A stretch of 64,000 nt of DNA, from positions 3,224,001 through 3,288,000 of the forward strand of contig NC_050736.1 of NCBI RefSeq assembly GCF_014529535.1, in the 5' to 3' direction. Position numbers and translations under genes: made by a program. Below, piece after piece: positions 62,874 to 64,000 of the stretch (the first letter of the stretch is position 1; the number at the start of each line of letters is the position of its first letter). The notes under the pieces are model-generated. The model did not search any database, was not told the DNA's origin, and saw nothing but the letters and a program-made list of their open reading frames with translations. The stretch is from Bradysia coprophila (taxonomy: Eukaryota; Arthropoda; Insecta; Diptera; Sciaridae).

Positions 62874-64000
62874 TTACGTCTGACCATTGCTAACTACTAG
62901 ATCAACCCGCGCTTTTGAGAAATAATCTCCATAAGATAGAGCTGGTCTCTTTGGTTTTTCATCCGGCTTGTGAGGCACAAAAGGCTCAACGGTACTATCG
63001 TAGCCCAACATTACGAAATATGGTAATGAAAGTCGCTCAGCATTGACCCATTTAACTCGATGAATCGGTGCCTGTGTAAATGTTGGTGTTGTTTATTGTC
63101 AATTCGCGAGTTTGTTTTTGCTTAAATGCACGATTTACCCTGTAATAATTATCGGTTATCCAAGCCATGTATCCACCAGCATTGACAAGGAAGCAATCAT
63201 CTGACGACGGAATGCTTTTGTAACCGTCTGGCATCTCAACTTGTAAGTTAGCCACAACTGTATAACAATTGAATGAATCGTGAGTCATTTGAAAAAGAAA
63301 AATCTGATGAAAATCACTTACATGGTTGATACAAAACTGTTATAAGGGATGCGTCTTCGTGACTTTCGAAACTAACTTTTGTTCCATCTTTTGCCGTTTT
63401 TACTGGAGGATAGTTCTCTAAGTACGGGTACCTGAGACCATTAAAATGATTAGTTGTACAGTTTCAACGAAAATTCCTAGGTTTTCAACCTAATGAGACG
63501 AACTGATGACAATGTATCTTCCTTCCTGAAATGCTCATCGAAAAAGGTTTCTTCTTTACCCAAGGCTAAAGCATAACCCCGAAGTATAGCTGCAGAGACA
63601 TCAAACAATTTCCAGTAGAAAGATTCATTGAATTCCTTAAAGCCTTGATGCTTCTTCGAGTCTGGCCAAATATTTACCTCGTGGCATGGTACTTTTGCCT
63701 TAATTTTTGGATGTTCGGATGTAAATGACGGATTCAAGTAGCACTACATACATTGCATTAAATGAAATATTTTCTTTAAAATTTAACTAAAAGCACTAAC
63801 GTATGATTCGACAGCTTTCTTTCCCTCGATCGGCAAGTAGTATCCATTCCGTTTTTGCTCAACATTCTCCTTGTTGTAAGCTACAATGGCTAGATTCCAT
63901 TTCTCTTCTTCGCTAAGACTCTGATGGAATTTTCTTGTAGTTTTGACCAGCTCGTCCAAAACATCGACACCATGGTTCGAAGCGAAGAAAAATCCCGAAG
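62874..64000 (-). CDS. pcbC: Isopenicillin N synthase (5' end beyond window)
   Basis: Non-heme iron oxidase that closes the tripeptide ACV to isopenicillin N, the ring-forming step of all penicillins and cephalosporins. Five exons: 64000-63801 (partial), 63743-63490, 63431-63322, 63257-63139, 63071-62874, joined in phase through introns of 57-67 nt. 292 residues are visible; about 40 N-terminal ones lie outside. Iron ligands are present: HED in [16 protein letters not shown] and the distal His in [19 protein letters not shown]. In Aspergillus numbering, the substrate contacts Arg87 (RNGYYL), Ser183 and Tyr189 (SSVRLIRYPYL), Arg279 and Ser281 (ERLSL) and Gln330 in the C-terminal NGQT all appear conserved. 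The motifs look nearer the fungal than the actinobacterial enzymes I recall. The gene is intact as far as seen and looks active. The length and ending match the family. Confidence 0.95.

Noticed and set aside
57116-64000. Bacterial contamination as the source of the beta-lactam genes
   Set aside because: IPNS has four short GT-AG introns like those of the neighbouring host genes, genes carry AATAAA signals, and a nuclear-type hAT MITE with its target duplication lies inside the cluster.

Overview
This is an AT-rich animal nuclear window with spliced genes, most introns of 57-67 nt, two very long introns, AATAAA poly(A) signals and many small transposon relics. Recognisable genes are an insect-type DUF229 sulfatase-like protein, the DNA primase small subunit (its sequence resembles Drosophila primase as I remember it), the RNA polymerase subunit RPB10, a CUB/LDLa membrane protein, and a Gln/Pro-rich membrane protein. 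I infer an arthropod, probably a dipteran. A springtail cannot be excluded from sequence alone.

Layout. 1-2.3 kb: DUF229 gene (minus). 4.2-5.3 kb: a small membrane protein gene (minus) whose 3' end runs into a three-level nest of transposons. 5.3-24.4 kb: mostly gene-poor DNA with hairpin elements, dispersed repeats and two weak exon candidates. 24.4-28.4 kb: a 13-exon CUB/LDLa receptor-like gene (minus). 28.4-31.8 kb: repeats. 31.8-32.3 kb: a doubtful small gene (minus), head-to-head with the primase gene at 32.6-34.2 kb (plus). 35.6-50.6 kb: one four-exon gene with 6-7 kb introns (plus). 53.3-53.6 kb: RPB10 (minus). 57.1-64 kb: a cluster of four metabolic genes.

The cluster is the main result. 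It holds a D-cysteine desulfhydrase/ACC-deaminase-like PLP enzyme, a CmcI-like methyltransferase, a CmcJ-like cofactor/oxygenase, and an isopenicillin N synthase (IPNS) cut by the right window edge. IPNS closes the beta-lactam ring of penicillins and cephalosporins. CmcI and CmcJ are together the 7-alpha-methoxylation system of bacterial cephamycin synthesis. The IPNS has four short introns with reading phase kept at every junction and all the catalytic and substrate-binding residues I can check. The cmcI and cmcJ coding regions are intronless and share a 648-bp divergent promoter region. A 152-bp hAT-type MITE with a perfect 8-bp target duplication sits between cmcJ and IPNS. The linked genes, introns and MITE argue for a resident, horizontally acquired beta-lactam (possibly cephamycin-like) cluster rather than contamination. 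Comparable beta-lactam genes are known in springtails. The tripeptide synthetase (ACVS) and any epimerase or ring-expansion enzyme are not in the window and could lie beyond position 64000.
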